The notes: generated by a model not told the origin, from the letters alone. A DNA stretch of 64,000 bases from Allolobophora icterica (GCA_963556255.1 OY744615.1:23635191-23699190), one strand, 5' to 3'; positions 47,040-59,189 are shown, counted from the first letter of the stretch. Made by a program: numbers and translations.

Positions 47040-47355
47040 CCCGCCGAGGGAGTGCAGGGGCAAATGCCCAGAGGTCCGGCGATTTTTAGGGGCCCGGGCC
47101 GGGCCTGCAATCAACTTATAAACGATTTTGCTCCAGCTAAATAAAAAAAAAGTTGCTCTTTGATTAGCAAAAATTTAAAATTAATAGGGCCTAACTGAAT
47201 AAAATCATAGTTGTATTGGGCCTATATAAATATAATTACGTGCGATCGTACCCGCACTTTCATTATTTAATTTTTTTCTCGTAAAGTCTAAAGATAGTTT
47301 AGAGGTCCGTGACTGCTCTGCTAGGGACCCGGAATTTTTGTCGGCGGGCCTGCCT
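47040..47355. mobile_element. Degenerate hAT-like ends (CAGGCCCG type)
   Basis: Two right-end-like sequences, gggcccgggccgggcctg (to 47105) and gtcggcgggcctg (to 47351), resemble the ends of the 1301-1524 MITE, and ttttaggggcc matches its interior. I found no matching left end or duplication. Confidence 0.4.
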
Positions 47356-47870
47356 GCCTGCCAGTGCCTGGGTGTACGCTTACTAACTTTTTTCTAACTG
47401 TCAGAGCAACGGCCGTTAATCATTAGGCATCCGAGCAGAGATCGGCGCATCGGTGAGTTCAACATGTGCAGCAGGCAAGACCAGGAAAGCTGAGTTTAGA
47501 TGACTTGGTGCTTTATTGTAGTTCGGTGAGGTTGTAATGTGTTCTTGCTAAGTGTAGGTCTAAATCTTCTCGAAGACAGTCGATATGTGGATCTGTATCT
47601 ATACTTACTTGTTCACCAAGGCTTAATCCTCTTGATGTTTTTTTGTAGGTTGCCTTCTAACGGCAGGGCCGCGTTGCGGCGCAATGGAAATTGTCGTTAT
47701 CATTATTATTTTTTTGTACCCGAGGTAGTTATAATCCCTCAGGCTGTCCAAAACTAAATCCGGAGATAATACGATGTTAGGCCTACTCTGGAACGGCGGA
47801 TCACTCAACAAGTTCTGGCTGCATGAAAGTTCCTCCAAAGGCAACAGCATTAAAGCGTTGTATAGTGATT
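47356..47870. other. No gene recognised
   Basis: Unique sequence with a reverse copy of the ctgaggga...tacctcgg motif at 47715-47742. Confidence 0.5.
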
Positions 47871-47871
47871 G

Positions 47872-48020
<149 letters not shown>

Positions 48021-48049
48021 CGATTACTTGGGTTCGCGAGTCCTGGATT

Positions 48050-48907
48050 CAGTCTTGTTGTCAAGACATTAAACCTCAAGACCAAGACCAAGACCTTGAA
48101 CCTCAAGACCAAGACCAAGACCAAGACTTTGAACCTCAAGACCAAGACCAAGACCAAGACCTTGAACCTCAAGACCAAGACCAAGACCTTGAACCTCAAG
48201 ACCAAGACCAAGACTAAGACTTTGAAACTCAAGACCAAAACCTAGAAAAATACCCATAAAATCACAACCATATCCAGTCTTCTATTCCTTACTAAAAAAT
48301 TGTCAAGTCGGACTACTCGTTATTTTAATTAAAACATGAATCTTTTATTTTATTCAAACAAAACAACTCCAAGTGCAGACTGCAGAGAATTCCGAATTCG
48401 TATTTACAAAAGTCCTTCATGCGAAATGTTATTCCAAAAAACCTGATCAAGACGTGACCTGAGGGGCCTCATAAAATTTCTGCCATGTGAAAAATACGTT
48501 CTACAGTGCTGAATTCACTGGCACACAGAGCAGCTTTTCATGTACCGGATGTAAATGTACAAATTGTGAGTCTGTTTTGAAATCATTCCATGGTAAATAA
48601 CCGGAAGTAAAAATAAATGTCCAAAACAACAGTAAAGCCTCACTCACACCGTGTAAATACTAAAGCAATTGTATTAGTAATTATTGGATAAATTTTTAAA
48701 ATCCTTTGTTAAATGACTGTTCATATTGTCAAAAGTCTTGGTCTTGGTCTTGCAAAACCAAGACCAAGACTTTGAGCCTCAAGACCAAGACCTTGAACCT
48801 CAAGACCAAGACCAAGACTTTTGGTCTCAAGACCAAGACCAAGACTTTTAAAAACGAACTCGAGTGCACTCGAGACCAAGACCTTGGTCTCGAGGACAAC
48901 AGGACTT
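48050..48907. mobile_element. Non-autonomous hAT-like element with 33-bp minisatellite, copy 2 (858 bp)
   Basis: Ends are CAGTCTTGTTGTC and (right) GACAACAGGACTT. A perfect 8-bp duplication, cctggatt, lies at 48042-48049 and 48908-48915. Both arms carry gaccaa-based repeats (48072-48238 and 48752-48850). The centre shares words such as agtccttcatgc and ttctaca.gtgctga with the copy at 4297-5195. Confidence 0.93.
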
Positions 48908-48979
48908 CCTGGATTACCCACCTAAGACACCCATCCTTCCGGGGTCGGTAGGCCTAAATTAGATACCCATCATCGTAAG

Positions 48980-49140
48980 GGGTGCTCGATAGTGTAGTGG
49001 TTATGGTGCTGGACTGTCAATCGAGAGGTTGGGGTTCAAATTCCGCCAGGGGAGAAATTTGGTTCGACCTTGCTGCACCCCGTAGTCAACTCGGCTATAA
49101 TGGCCGCTTTATAATTTAACTGCTAAATAAAGAAGAACAC
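48980..49140 (+). mobile_element. tRNA-derived SINE, family B
   Basis: Head gatagtgtagtggttatggt, B box ggttcaaattccgcc, then gaaatttggttcgacc and a tail ending aataaagaagaac. Confidence 0.85.
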
Positions 49141-49740
49141 TGAACACTCCAATATTTTATTGCTATACTAAAATGCATAAATACACTGTTGTATATAAAC
49201 TTTGTTAATATAAATTCGTGTATAAAACTGTCTTCGTTTGTTGTCAATGCTCTTATACACACTGCAGTGGAAGTAGAAAAGGTAAAATACAAAGAGAAGT
49301 ATGTAATGTAATATATAGTAGCAACCTCGCATGAGGATGAATTTCAACTTCGAGTTCTCGAGTCCCTGAATCTAAATGAAATTCAAAGGTGGAGCACGCG
49401 GACCGACCCATCTCAGTAAAGGCCAAAAGATGGACGAAAGCACACAGCATAGTCTGAGCAAAGTCAGAGGAAACTGAAGCTATTAGACATTTTATCATGT
49501 AGTCTAACAGCCGTGTCTATTTTGCAGTGCTGTTCGGTAGAGTTTTGCATATAGGCATATGCCAGTTCAGAGATTTGAAGTTTGATTCTTTGCCAAATAC
49601 AAAACCTATCTCAGAGCTATTTCTGTTCCACTAAAGAGTTATAGAATGATCACACACCGGGTATACAATCGATTAAAGCACTCAACAGGCAAGGGAACTG
49701 TTCAACCAAACCCACCACCCATTCCCAGCAGTTCAATATG
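49141..49740. other. 3' flank of the OSGIN-like gene; no other gene recognised
   Basis: AT-rich unique sequence. A tttatt at 49156 reads AATAAA on the minus strand but lies far (about 590 bp) from the stop. Confidence 0.4.
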
Positions 49741-49745
49741 TTACC

Positions 49746-52143
49746 CTATCGCTCCAAAGAAGATGTCCACTGATTTTCGATCAGTTCGTGATCCTCAGGC
49801 GACGTATCGAGAGGAATGTAGTTGGAAGCTTCCCGTTTCTTTTGCCAGATGCGAGACGTAATCGCTAGCGCCCCTCCGCGAAGGAACCGGACCATATGGT
49901 CTCCGACGAGTGGTCCCATCGCATAGAGACCTTCGTGATGGATGCTTTCGTACGTGAACGGATCCACGTCGACCATGTTCCGTCTTCCGTTGATTGGTAC
50001 GTTCGCAATTACGCCCAGACTCTTCAGCACTGAGGGACAGATAAAGGTCAGGTCGGGGCATGACCCAATTAGCACCACGACTAAGGCAGCCTTAATGGTT
50101 GTCTCGCGTCCGGATGTCTTACATCTGATCAGCACGTCTCGCTCGGCTGTGAACCCGTGTACCTCGTACCCCGAGTAACCCGTGTACCACTCAGGCGCAT
50201 ACTCTGAATGCATTAGATTGTTTATTTCGTGATACTCGGGGTAGACAGTCGGGGCTAGCTGACGATAGACCCCGTCCGGGTTACCCCCACGGTGCACGTG
50301 GACTACTTGTAACCCTAGGTCTCGTAGCGTAAGAATGGCGTCGGCAGCACTTAACCCACCACCAACGACCACCACCGGATCGGAGTACTGCGTGGAATGC
50401 CTTTCTAGACGCCTTTCCAGGTCATGGTAGGAGTGAAGGACGTAGGGAAGACTCTCTCCAGGCACCCCAAGACGGTTGGGATTGTCGAAGACTCCCGTTG
50501 CTAAGACAACGTTGGGAGCGATGTAGCGAAACTCCTCTTTCTTCTCTTTGCCTCGTTCGTCGTGAGTGGTTCGATAGCCGCAGACTTCCCAAAGCGTCTC
50601 GTGCGTCAGTTTTGGTTCCAGTTCCTGTTCCGGTTCGCCGCTTTCACAGTCCACTGTACCGGAACGGGCAGCAACTCTGCTGAGCGACGTCACGACTGAG
50701 TGATTTCGGAAATTCTTTGACAGCCGATGGCGTCGAACGTACTCGTGATAATACCCGGATATGACGTCCATGTTCGCACGTCCAATAATCCCTTTATTCC
50801 TGCGGATTAAAAGTAGAATAAACAAAATGTAACACAAGGTAAGACAACCATTTCATTTGCGCTCGTGTCTACACCAATTCTGATGCGCTCCTAACAAAAA
50901 TTGACGAAACTGTACAGTTTTCAGATACTGACTGAAGGTGCGTGTCTACAGACAGGTAGATCCACAGATAAGCCATTCGAGGTAGATGAGTTCCGCATAT
51001 TCTCAGTTCCTCCATCATCATTGCAACCCGTCCTCCACCCTCCTCCTCATGCTTCTCTATGTCTATCACTCCGGGCTTTCCACTCAAAACATAAGAACTC
51101 CTGCTCTGACTCATCTGATCCTCCGCCCAATTCTTCTCGCCCTAAACGACACTCACCTTAACAATTGCTTTGCCTCCTCCAGAGGCGTCACTAGGGTTGG
51201 TGTCACTCAGTGCGGTAAGTCATGGTGTCACCTCCACGGACCTCCTTACCATACAGTATAATGGCGGCATTGACCGGAGCGCATTAGAGGTTCAAACAAG
51301 TAAATTAGCATAGCGTTTCAGCTTTAGGTAAATTGATACTGATACAGTGCACGTAGGCTCGGCTTACGAAAAATGTTTTTGTTATAATCTGTTCTCTTCT
51401 TCTTCGGTTCTCTGCCCTCAGGCAGGTTCATATATCCAACGGCGTCATTCTTCTCGATGTTGAGCCTCCTCTTTCACGTTTCTGTAGCCGTCCTTCTTCA
51501 TTTTCCAATCTATGAACATCGTTCTTGGTCTTCCTCTTGTCTTTTCCCCTTCCATTCTACCTTTACTTCTATGATAGCTCTTAGCAGGGAGTTTCCCCTC
51601 ATTATATGGCCAATCCATCTTCTCTGACGCTCTCTGATTGTCCTCTTCCCGGATCTTTCCTTTCCCACCATTTGCAGTATGCTCTGTCCAACTGATTCTC
51701 TCCATTCTCCGCTACATCCACATTTCAAAGGCTTCCAGCCTTCTTATGTCTTCCCCCTTATTATCCCACGTTCCAGATCCGTACAGGACCACACTCCATA
51801 CCAGTGTCTTAACCGCTAGCCTTTTAAGATTCCTGTTTAAGTTTCCTCTCAAGAGTTCCTTCCTTTTACAGAATGCGTCTTTTCCCATGGCTATTCCTTT
51901 TTATCTCCTCGTGGCACTTATCTGTTATTTTTAATTTAAAAATAAAATTTTCTGCTGAAGCTCAGCAAACAAATTTTTAGGCAGTCACTTTTGTCATTTT
52001 TTTGTCACCCCCACTGAAATTGTCACCCGGTAGCGTGTACTCACCTCTAATTTATTTGCCACTACAGCCCGGTTAGCCATATGTGCAACGCTTTCGCAAG
52101 GTGTTTAAAATAGTGCTATAGTGCTATTTTGATACAGGTTCAC

Positions 52144-52229
<86 letters not shown>

Positions 52230-55200
52230 CACACACACAACACACACACAAAATGCTTAGACGTACGTGTTTATATGCAAAGATATTACCTTTCCGGACT
52301 GGTTTCACTAAGCCATTCTTCTAAGGATGTCTCAGGGAGCTCCATCCATGAACCAAAACTCACACTCTTCAAGGTCCGACATATATGTGCCTACAAGCAT
52401 TTGACAAACTCTTAAGATCCTATTCATCACCTTTATCCGTCTCTTACAAGTAAGCCGAAAAAAGAACAGTTAAATAAACCTTAGGTAAAATTCTCAAAGT
52501 ATCCTATCTTCTAATGATCATTTCTCTACCATTCACTTTGTGTATAAGCTAGTGCTGTTAGGTGTTCCAATGCACATGCATAGGCTGCAGTTCTGTACTT
52601 TTATATGTATCTAAGATTAGATGTTTTCAAAGTCTTAGATCACGTATTTGAAATAAAGACATTTATATTTACATTTATAGGGATAATTGGATTTGTTATT
52701 ATATTAAAGGCCAACCGCAAAGCACCTGAATGAGATTGCAAAGATTTATTGGCTATTTCGACTCTACTAAGGACCAGTAGGCCTGTTAGCACTACTAAGG
52801 ACAATTTGTAAACGGACCAACAGATTTAATCAACACACACCATTATATCGCACGTAATATCGTGATAGACAGCAATTGGGTTATGTAGGGCCGTCATAAA
52901 CATTTCATGGCCGTGTTGATAAACAGATTGTTATGATATGTGCCTCGGTTTAAAACCTTTGTAGACCACCGACCTTTTTGTCCGCCTACTTGTCTCATTG
53001 TTTATGTGCTTCTGAGATTGAAATGTATGTCCGTCATGCCACTATATGCCCGTCAGTCACTATAATATGCCCGTTGCCTTGTCATGTGACTGTGCTTAAT
53101 CGACCCCATTATGGTAGTCAGGCATTCCAGACAATTCATATGTAGGCCAATGTTGTTTATAAACACAGACAGACATCGATCCAATACAAGGACATCGCAT
53201 AATATGTTATATATACATGAATAGTGCATAGGTTGAAATACACGTAGTCTGCTTTCTTTTCATGACGCATGATGTAGTTTATAAATAGCCGCCTATAATT
53301 AATTAGCTTGCAGCGCGTCGCTGTACCTGATTGTTGGCGCTTTGCCAAACTCCGCCCAAGTTCTTCCGGCCCAGTACGACGTGATCCACTTCTCGGTGAC
53401 TTTCGCGTTCCCAACTGAGCAACGATGGTAGGCGCACACCGAGGTCTGCGCCTGGGTTGGACAGGGTGTCGAAGAGAAGGGCAACGGGGTTCGAAGACCG
53501 GCCCTCAAGGCCTTCCGATAGATACCTCAGATCCTGAAAGAACAACAGAGCAGACGGTGACAGCTCAGACGAGATCGAAGAGAATTACTGATTAACTGAA
53601 TGAATGAATGAATGAATGAATGACTGGCTGACTGAGTGGCTGAATTATTGAATTATTGAACGAGCGATCGATCGAACAGATAAGCAGAGGAATGCTCCGA
53701 TTGAATAAACAAAGGAATGAGTGAATGAATCATGATCGAGCCGCTTTGCATTTGGATCGATGGATAGATATATTGATCAATCAATCGGTCAATCATTTCG
53801 CTAAACGATTAACTAAGCAAACAGTTCAATCACTAAACCACCAAAACTTTGGCTTTCTTAATATTCTGGACATCTTCGACAGATTCCCTATGTAACTGAT
53901 AGCAAGTGACCACTTCGTCTATCTCTATTCCCAAACGTCAGTTCCCAAAACGTCACTGCAGTTGCAGCCTTGCTGTAGACTTCAACACGCAGTTCTTGTA
54001 TACATAAGCCATGTTTGAGTCGAGTATGCAAAGACGCCCTCCACTTTTTACGCTCAAAAATGACTATGTCTTCCAAACGTTTTGACGCCAAAGTGTTCCA
54101 GGAAAGTAAAAAAACATGTATCCTTGCTTCGTTCTAAACTTCTGGATCCGTCACCTCTCCCCCTCTCACTTTGAATACCTTACCGTGCACTGCCCTACTC
54201 ACTCTGAATATCACCTATATCATTAACCATGACCTGTTTAGCGGGATCCACGACCCTTTCTGTGTCACCTCTGCATTGTGTACCCAAGCTAAACAAATCT
54301 TTTCGCCTGTTTTTTGTGTTGAATTGTTTACCTGTTCAGTTTGGATACCGAATAGATTGATTGACTGATTGAATAACTTACCACTGCCCTACTCAGTCTG
54401 AATATATTACCACTGCCCTACTCACTCTGAATAACCTACCAATGCCCTGCTCAGTCTGAGTAATTTTCCACTGCCCTTCTCACTTGGAATACTTTACCAC
54501 TGCCCTACTCAGTCTGAATACCTTCCACTGCACTACTCAAACTGAGTAATTTTCCACTGCCCTACTCACTCTGAATAACCAACCACCGCCCTTGTCACTC
54601 TGAATTACTTACCACTGCCCTACTCAAACTGAGTAATTTTCCACTCAGTTTGCCCTACTCAGTCTGAATACCTTCCACTGCCCTACTCACACTGAGTAAT
54701 TTTCCACTGTCCTTCTCACTTTGAATACTTTACCACTGCCCTACTCAGTCTGAATACCTTCCACTGCCCTACTCACACTGAGTAATTTTCCACTGCCCTT
54801 CTCACTGTAAATACCTTACCACTGCCCTTCTCAGTCTGAATACCTTACTACTGCCTTTCTCACTCTAAATGCCTTACCACTGCCCTTCTCACTCTCTATG
54901 CCTTACCGAAGCACTTGATAGACTGCTATGGAACAATAGACCTACACGGTAATCTGTGGCGTCATAGAAGAGCTATTTTACATCACAGAACTCACCTGCT
55001 CGACGAACGATTGCTCAGGCGAGACGTTTCTCATGCGTGACTGAAGGACGTCGCCCAGATAGGGGTGAGGAGAGAACTCGTCTTCGGGGCAGCCAGCGTA
55101 GTAGGGCCAGTGACCCGACAGGAGGTACGACAGGCAGATAGCGGATGGGCCATTCCCTTCAAAATAACACAGGCGACGATCCCATGATGTAAATGGAACA

Positions 55201-56253
55201 CAACAAATAACAAATGTCAGACAGTGAAAGGTCGCGAAAGGTCAACTCGGCTCAAGCGCAAACCAACAACAGCAAAACCCCATCTGACTTGACCTATAGC
55301 ACAGAAAACCGAACCGGCAACCTAACCCTTGCGGATCTGATTTAACATAGCGCCGATGAATAAGAGACATTATCGGAATTACATTATATGCCTACTAGAT
55401 AACACGGCGTGTCATTGCATTAAATTTTTAAAAACATTATATTTTAACAACAGGAGACCTCTTAGGACCTCTCAACGTGAGTCGGTACTCAATTTCCGAC
55501 ACAATACGAAGGGAGGATTGATTTCACCCAAATGAACTCGTATTCTACGTATGATCACTCAGTGTGGGAATTGTAGAAAATGACGGAGTCGGAGGGGTTG
55601 AACATTTTATCCGTATTTTGCAAACTGATGTCAACGAAATTTGAGTGCAGCTGATTTCAACGCTAGCAGTTTTGCAAGTCAGACTCGAATCAATATCAAT
55701 TCCTTTGTTAGAAAATTCAAAAATGCATACACGATACACCATGGAAAATTTTTCTCTTTGTCAGAGACTCAGAGTCAAATAATCACACTAGCACAACTGA
55801 GAGGGTTGAAAACGACCCTCTAAGATGTCCAATGAAGACTTAACTGCATTTGGGGTCCTAAAAAGACTACGGGCGTTGAACCTCCAACGCCGCGACAATT
55901 CCCACCCATGTGATTACTCGTGTCGTATAGCCAAATTCCACTGTTGGCGGACTGTCAGTAAGTATGCTGTGAATGCAAGAGAATGTGCTTCTCATGTATA
56001 CCGATGAGTTCAGAAGCGTAAAGAAGGGTGTGCCGGTGGAATTCTATATTGTATAAGTCAGGCACAGCCTGTTGTATACGTACGTTCAGCATTATTGACA
56101 TCTCAGAACTCGAACGTCACGGTCGTATTTAATATCAACAGTAATCCACAGTCTATTCTTCTGTCCTCGACATTCAACGCCTATACCTGTCCAAATGATC
56201 TCGTGTCTTCTGCTGTTTTTTTTAATTCTCAATGCACAATATATATATATATA

Positions 56254-56325
<72 letters not shown>

Positions 56326-56511
56326 CCTCCCTCCCTCCCTCCCTCCCTCCCTCCCTCCCTCCCTCCCTCTCCCTCTCCCTCTGTCTGTCTGTCTGTCTCT
56401 CTCTCTCCCTCCTTCCCTCCCTCTCCCTCTCCCTCTCCCTCTCCCTCTCCCTCTCCCTCTCCCTCTCCCTCTCCCTCTCCCTCTCCCTCTCCCTCTCCCT
56501 CTCCCTCTCCC

Positions 56512-56569
<58 letters not shown>

Positions 56570-56767
56570 CATGTATATATATGTGTGTGTGTGTGTCTGT
56601 GTATGTATGTTTGTGTATGTGTGTGTCTTTGTATGGGTGTGTGTCTTACCGATGACTACGACGTCTGTCGCGACTGGTATTGGACCGGGGTGGTGGGTCG
56701 GCTGAAAAAACTGCGTCTGCCGAGTCATTTGGTGCAGTAAATCTGTTTCAGTCCTGTTCGGGTCCAT
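49746..56767 (-). CDS. OSGIN-like FAD-dependent oxidoreductase, five exons (546 aa)
   Basis: CDS = complement of 49746-50799, 52290-52390, 53327-53533, 54996-55156 and 56650-56767. All introns are GT-AG and every junction keeps phase (118, 161, 207, 101 and 1054 bp; 1641 in all). The first exon ends inside the nucleotide-binding strand; joined, it reads DVVVIGNGPSAICLSYLLSG, with the FAD-binding GxGxxS at residues 40-45. Next come DLRYLSEGLEGRSSNPVALL, HVVLGRKNLGGVW, VSFGSWMELPE, a second dinucleotide fold VVVVGGGLSAADA (about 338-350) and the ATGVFDNP strand (296-303). These blocks, in this order, are those of oxidative stress-induced growth inhibitors (OSGIN1/2), relatives of flavin monooxygenases that in vertebrates restrain growth after oxidative stress. 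Length fits the family. Introns hold a LINE fragment, a minisatellite, a (CA)n array and a MITE. Orthology to OSGIN1 versus OSGIN2 is not decided here. Confidence 0.95.
51178..52035. mobile_element. Possible degenerate element (gcgtcactagggttggtgtcac type) split by the LINE fragment
   Basis: cagaggcgtcactagggttg at 51180 and the tttttgtcacccccactg...attgtcacccgg stretch near 52000 resemble the two halves of one repeat interrupted by the LINE. No duplication was found. Confidence 0.35.
51385..51930 (-). pseudogene. LINE reverse transcriptase C-terminal fragment (RTE-like endonuclease-RT class)
   Basis: The minus strand, across frameshifts, reads KTLVWSVVLYGSGTW, EDIRRLEAFEMW, RMERISWTEHT, QRRWIGHIMRGNSLLRAIIE, RGRPRTMFIDW and HREEWRRWIYEPA with a stop. 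This is the standard C-terminal series of RTE-type proteins often annotated as endonuclease-reverse transcriptase. A gaagaagaaga-type tail follows. It lies in the intron between OSGIN exons 4 and 5. Confidence 0.88.
52140..52252. repeat. (CA)n microsatellite in an OSGIN intron
   Basis: About 110 bp of CA with a few gca and aac changes. Confidence 0.98.
52391..53326. other. OSGIN intron 3, unique sequence
   Basis: Nothing recognised beyond GT-AG boundaries; scattered taggcc words. Confidence 0.6.
53570..53800. repeat. Degenerate (GAAT)n and (GATC/GATT)n patch
   Basis: tgaatgaatgaatgaatg near 53598 and atcaatcaatcggtcaat near 53776. Confidence 0.7.
54170..54910. repeat. Imperfect 28-32-bp minisatellite in OSGIN intron 2
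   Basis: More than 20 diverged units of the type (ta)ccactgccctactca.tctgaatac. Two alternating subtypes (…tctgaatacctt and …actgagtaatttt) give a roughly 60-bp higher-order period in the middle. The first units are separated by about 140 bp of unique sequence. Confidence 0.9.
55157..55555. other. OSGIN intron 1, unique part
   Basis: No gene recognised. Confidence 0.5.
55560..55910. mobile_element. hAT-like MITE, 351 bp, family CAG..TGAGAATTGT copy 2
   Basis: Ends are CAGTGTGGGAATTGT and (inverted) CATGGGTGGGAATTGT. The 8-bp duplication is tgatcact (55552-55559) and tgattact (55911-55918), one difference. Related to 12641-12783 but with about 200 bp more interior. Lies in OSGIN intron 1. 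Confidence 0.88.
56239..56640. repeat. Compound (TA)n (CT)n (CCCT)n (CCCTCT)n (CTGT)n (TG)n tract
   Basis: A 400-bp polypyrimidine region in OSGIN intron 1, ending 10 bp from the donor of exon 1. Confidence 0.98.
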
Positions 56768-56867
56768 TGGTATCGACAGGTTGCTAAGTTGTATTTACCA
56801 GAAGCGAATTGAAACGTTGAACCGTGACATATCTAAAGTACAAAAAAACCTTCGTCACACCGTCGTC

Positions 56868-56940
56868 ATTATCATCATCATTGTCGTCGTCATCATCATC
56901 ATTGTCGTCGTCATCATCATCATTATCATCATCATCATGG
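56868..56940. repeat. (CAT/CGT)n patch just upstream of the OSGIN start
   Basis: Interrupted triplets about 100 bp upstream of the OSGIN ATG. Confidence 0.9.
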
Positions 56941-56942
56941 TC

Positions 56943-57085
56943 ATCGTGGAGCACGGTACTCGATTGGTTAGAGCGGTCGGCCTGTAAAGCAGAGTTTGCG
57001 GGTTCGAGCCTCGACCGAGGTAGTTACTGTGTATAGGGACCTTGAGCAAGTCCTTCACTCGCAAATGCTCAGCGCCATTGATGTT
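56943..57085 (+). mobile_element. tRNA-derived SINE with CORE-like domain
   Basis: Head with gattggttagagcggtcgg and B box cgggttcgagcctcg, followed by gggaccttgagcaagtcctt. The latter is shared with 63000-63225 and resembles the MIR CORE word gaccttgggcaagt. Confidence 0.8.
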
Positions 57086-57305
57086 TTATCGTATGGTTGT
57101 GTGTGTGTGCGCACTTCTGAATTGTTGACGGGGAGCAGTATCATAATATGCAGTTGCATTGTATCGTCACCAAAGTCGTTTTCGGCATTATATTATTTGT
57201 AGCTTCATCACATAATTATATTTGCCAACATAGACATAATTTTCATTGTTATCAGCATAATTAACATCAGGGAAAATTTACAATCGTATCAAATATCACA
57301 TCACA

Positions 57306-57444
57306 CACTGGCGTAAACTTGTCCAAAATATTGGGGGCATTTGGTGAGTTATTCTACACTTGTTGCATTAAATGTACAGTCCACCTCAATTATTGGGGGT
57401 GAGGGGCACTTGCACCGGCTCCCCCCCCAGAGTCTACGCCTATG
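57306..57444. mobile_element. hAT-like MITE, 139 bp, family CACTGGCGTA copy 2
   Basis: Ends are CACTGGCGTAAACT and (inverted) CATAGGCGTAGACT. A perfect 8-bp duplication, acatcaca, lies at 57298-57305 and 57445-57452. Same family as 9736-9868. Confidence 0.93.
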
Positions 57445-57529
57445 ACATCACATATCACATGCCATTTGTAATATTATTGTAATCACAAATTTATGTAGCG
57501 GCTACACAAGAGAGACTCATCAGAGCCAT

Positions 57530-57605
57530 AATTATCATATCATATCATATCATATATCATATCGGATATCATATCATAATATATTATATCATATCATATC
57601 GTATA
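57530..57605. repeat. (ATCAT)n pentanucleotide repeat
   Basis: atcatatcatatcatatc with a few changes. Confidence 0.9.
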
Positions 57606-57959
57606 CTAAAGCATAGAATAGCATATTCCGCATCACTTAATCATAGCCATAGGCCCATATCATCATCGTCGTCGTCGTCAACATTATCAATCAGTCAATC
57701 AATAGATCAGTAAGCCAGTCAATCAGTCGTCAATCAATCAGTCAGTTAGTAAGTCAATCGATCAATCAATCATTTAATCAATCAACGCATAGAGCCGCAA
57801 TGTATGAAACATAGGCTACCTACGATTACAGCCGATCTGTCTGACGTTCGGTCAATAACTGCTGTTAATCTATTAAGACACATACCTTTATACTTTGCCA
57901 CCGACTTAGGTCTAATACTGATCCTAGCCGGTGTATAACTAGGGCCTACAGAAGCCACG

Positions 57960-58150
57960 AATGGTCCTGTCAGCCGAAAACCGCTGTTTCATTAAACGAT
58001 TTCATAACAACCACGGTGACTCTGCGATTTTTCTAGGTCGCTGCCGACCAATCAGAAGAACGATTGTTCGAGGTCGTTTGCTAGACTGGCTGCGATTGGA
58101 CAGAGCAAGGGAGGAGGCGACCGGGAGGCGGTGTTTTTTTTATGACCCGG
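57960..58150 (-). promoter_or_regulatory. Candidate distal promoter region of the OSGIN-like gene
   Basis: A GC-richer block 1.2-1.4 kb upstream of the OSGIN ATG. It has a direct CCAAT box (gaccaatcag, 58048), a second in inverted orientation (cgattggaca) and one antioxidant-response-like core, gtgactctgc (58016-58025, RTGACnnnGC). Assignment to this gene is inference; a 5' UTR exon would be needed to bridge the distance. Confidence 0.3.
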
Positions 58151-58307
58151 AATTATCAATGAACGATGTCGGCTGCATGAGATGCTGATTCATCATCAGC
58201 TCTTGCATCATTATTTTAGAATCAGCGGCTAAATCTTGAACGCATTCAGCTTTACTCACTTGAACAGTATATATTTGGCCATATGCCAAGGCATAACATT
58301 AACATGA

Positions 58308-59130
58308 CTTTATAAAATCTCGAATACCCATAGGCTTAGGCAAAATGCTTGGAATTGACCAATCGCGTTGCTAGCATAATCATAGACTAATTGCAACTAA
58401 ATTAAATCTATCGGCTTCCGTAGAACCGTAATAGTTAAATTGTTGAAAATCAGGACGTACGGTTGATGTAAAACGTGTATAACGGTCTTGTCTTGTCTTC
58501 AACCTTCCTCGATCCGAGGGTTGGTTGCTTCATGGACAAGTTTCCTCCATGTCCTCCTGTCCTCCGTCTCCGTCAACACTCGATCGAATGGCAGCTCCAT
58601 CCAAGTTCTGATGTTGGTGATCCATCCCATCCTCGGTCTCCCCTGTGCTCTTGCTCCTGGTACTGTACCATGCACTATCTCCTTTTCAAGGCAGTCTCCC
58701 TTTTTCCTCATCAGGTGTCCGAAGTAAGAAAGTATCTTTCTTTGGTCAAGTTTAATAAACTTCTTTCTGTTCCTGTCCTCTCCAGTACCCACTCATTTGT
58801 TCTTTTTTCCCCATGATACTCTCAGAATCTTTCTTAGACACCTCATTTCGAATGCATCTATTCTTTCTTCTTCTCTCTTCTTGATAGTCAAGCTTTCACA
58901 ACCATACGTTGCCACTGGCCAGACAAGGGCCCTCATGAGTCGTATCTTAGTAGCCAAGTTTGTGCTGTGACTCCTCCATATTTGCCTCAGCGCTGCCCCT
59001 ATGTTCAGTCCCTTGCCAGTTTCTCTCTTATGTCTCTGGTGCATTCTGCATCTTCGGTTATCATCGATCCAAGATACGGAAAAGCGTGTATACCTGTTCT
59101 AGTTTATTTCCTCCCAATTCTATGTTGCAT
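58308..59130 (-). pseudogene. RTE-like LINE: RT C-terminus plus 3' UTR
   Basis: The minus strand from 59130 reads WIDDNRRCRMHQRHKRETGKG, IWRSHSTNLATKIRLMRALV, WPVATYGCESLTIKKREEER, IDAFEMRCLRKILRVSWGKK, then after a frameshift KILSYFGHLMRKKGDCLEKE, GRPRMGWITNI, TEDRRTWRKLVHEATNPRIE and a stop near 58499. This is the RTE-type C-terminal series. The roughly 190 bp that follow (58308-58498) are probably 3' UTR, because the same sequence recurs alone at 59815-60033. Confidence 0.85.
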
Positions 59131-59189
59131 GTTCTGCTATAACGGTATAACGGTATACAAGATCAATCTTTTTAAACATTCACGTGACT

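Noticed and set aside
47040..47355. A delimited hAT MITE
   Set aside because: Two right-end-like sequences but no left end or target duplication; kept only as a low-confidence fragment.
54170..54910. CRISPR-like regular repeats
   Set aside because: Units are contiguous and diverged with no unique spacers, and lie in the intron of a eukaryotic gene.
57961..58188. 75-codon plus-strand frame MVLSAENRCFIKRF...
   Set aside because: No recognisable motif; the interval looks more like an upstream regulatory region.
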